DNA of 22,712 bases from Alphaproteobacteria bacterium UBA6544 (GTDB lineage: Bacteria; Pseudomonadota; Alphaproteobacteria; UBA8366): NCBI GenBank assembly GCA_002434595.1, contig DJKK01000186.1, positions 1-22,712 of the forward strand, given 5' to 3'. Below, piece by piece: positions 21,982 through 22,712 of this stretch. A program made the position numbers and the translations under genes. Every line of letters starts with the position of its first letter. Position 1 is the stretch's first letter. The notes beneath the pieces were generated by a model, which searched no databases, was not told the DNA's origin, and saw only the letters and a list, made by a program, of their open reading frames with translations.

Positions 21982-22712
21982 TCCGCTCTTCCCGCGGCGT
22001 GTCTTGAAGCGCTTAGGGATACTTTTACTGGTCGCGCTCGCATTAACCGGATGCAGCCAGTTCAAGGTGCTTTACGCTCTCGGCGGCGAGGCGATCCGGG
22101 GCGAGGCGGAATTCTTCCTCGATCTGACGGAAGCGGAGGAAGCAGCGCTGGCGGAGAATGTCGATGTTCTCGTCCGATGGCATCGAATGGAGATGTTGCC
22201 CAAATATGCTGCATTTTTGAGTATGACAGCGGATCGCGTTGAGAACGGGTCTCTGCATACTCCCGATGTCAAAGAGACGATTGTCCGGATGCGGTCCTTG
22301 CTTAAGGAGACGGTGGAAGGGGCGTCGCCGATCGTTGCGAGTGTGCTTGTCGATCATACAACGCCGCAGAAAGTGGCCCATTTGAGCGAGCGCATGCGGG
22401 AACGTCTGGCGGAGCGGCGCGCGGAAATGGAAGGCGATTGGGAAGAATGGACCGTTGAACGGACGGAAAGAGCGGTCGATCGGTTCGAGCGCTTCTTGGG
22501 TCACGTGACGCCTGCGCAAGAGAGAATCATTCAGCCCTACTTCGAAGGCATATCCGATATGCCGGCCCGCTGGCAGCAGATGCGTGAAATTAGACATCAA
22601 GCATTTGTCGATTTTCTGGCGGAGCGGCCGGATCGCGAGAGTATCGCGCGCTTTCTGCCGCGTATCCTGCTTCGGTCCGGAGAGGTCGTAGGTCCAGTTT
22701 ATACACAGCTCG
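21971..22712 (+). CDS. DUF6279-type lipoprotein, 5' part
   Basis: The frame starts at ATG 21971, overlapping the previous gene by 11 bp, and stays open to the last base of the window, 247 codons; the 3' end is outside. The N-terminus has basic residues (RRVLKR), a hydrophobic stretch LGILLLVALALTG and the lipobox LTGC with Cys28, so it should be processed by signal peptidase II and anchored in a membrane, with the body in the periplasm. It is followed by a largely helical, charged body: LDLTEAEEAALAENVDVLVR, WHRMEMLPKYAAFLSM and RERLAERRAEMEGDWEEW. The WHRxEMLPKYA motif is characteristic of the DUF6279 family as I recall it. Function is unknown; it is expected to be co-translated with the YdjM-type gene. 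Confidence 0.82.
   Translation, partial: MRVDPLFPRRVLKRLGILLLVALALTGCSQFKVLYALGGEAIRGEAEFFLDLTEAEEAALAENVDVLVRWHRMEMLPKYAAFLSMTADRVENGSLHTPDVKETIVRMRSLLKETVEGASPIVASVLVDHTTPQKVAHLSERMRERLAERRAEMEGDWEEWTVERTERAVDRFERFLGHVTPAQERIIQPYFEGISDMPARWQQMREIRHQAFVDFLAERPDRESIARFLPRILLRSGEVVGPVYTQL

Noticed and set aside
22043..22600. 185-codon minus-strand open frame at the right end
   Set aside because: It is antisense to the lipoprotein gene, which has a lipobox and is coupled to the gene before it.

Overview
The window reads as a chromosomal segment of a marine-type alphaproteobacterium, Rhodospirillales-like. The taxon is inferred from the GC-rich coding style and gene families; there is no marker gene. 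Most of it is a catabolic accessory region: many oxidoreductases and hydrolases for small organic substrates, often in divergent or convergent pairs, mixed with decayed genes. I see no rRNA, tRNA, CRISPR array, transposase or phage gene.

Layout. Positions 1-948: the 3' part of a TauD/TfdA dioxygenase converging on a VOC (glyoxalase-fold) gene. 1187-3972: an alpha/beta hydrolase converging on a Baeyer-Villiger-type flavin monooxygenase. 4157-5348: a class III CoA-transferase gene broken by three TAG stops and two frameshifts. 5349-5662 holds only a possible minus-strand remnant. 5663-8774: an RhlE-type RNA helicase with a TTG start, then an acyl-CoA synthetase, both minus strand. 8887-10548: a thiamine-diphosphate enzyme divergent from the synthetase. 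10549-11235 has no intact gene but holds a decayed secreted thioredoxin-like gene and an inverted repeat. 11236-14010: a 2-oxoglutarate/isopenicillin-N-synthase-like oxygenase, a divergent cupin and an MFS transporter.

Positions 14124 to about 17095 form a tightly packed plus-strand operon: a DJ-1/PfpI protein, an internally deleted phosphotriesterase-like gene, a DddQ-like DMSP-lyase cupin, an epoxide-hydrolase/dehalogenase-type alpha/beta hydrolase, and the 5' end of an acyl-CoA dehydrogenase gene. That fragment runs tail to tail into the 5' end of a class III aminotransferase gene, the two joined at a GGCCGGCC palindrome. The aminotransferase fragment lies downstream of a 721-residue N,N-dimethylformamidase large-subunit homologue (17308-19473, minus strand). 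The right end (19557-22712) carries a glutamate-1-semialdehyde-aminotransferase-like gene, a YdjM-type membrane protein and a partial DUF6279-type lipoprotein.

Taken together, the intact enzymes suggest use of small sulfonates or organosulfur compounds, amides, ketones and carboxylates via CoA esters. Specific substrates cannot be read from sequence. The most notable points are the DddQ-like gene in an atypical operon, the dimethylformamidase homologue with no small-subunit gene visible, and five damaged catabolic or redox genes in under 23 kb, which points to recent loss of function in this region (or, for some lesions, assembly error).
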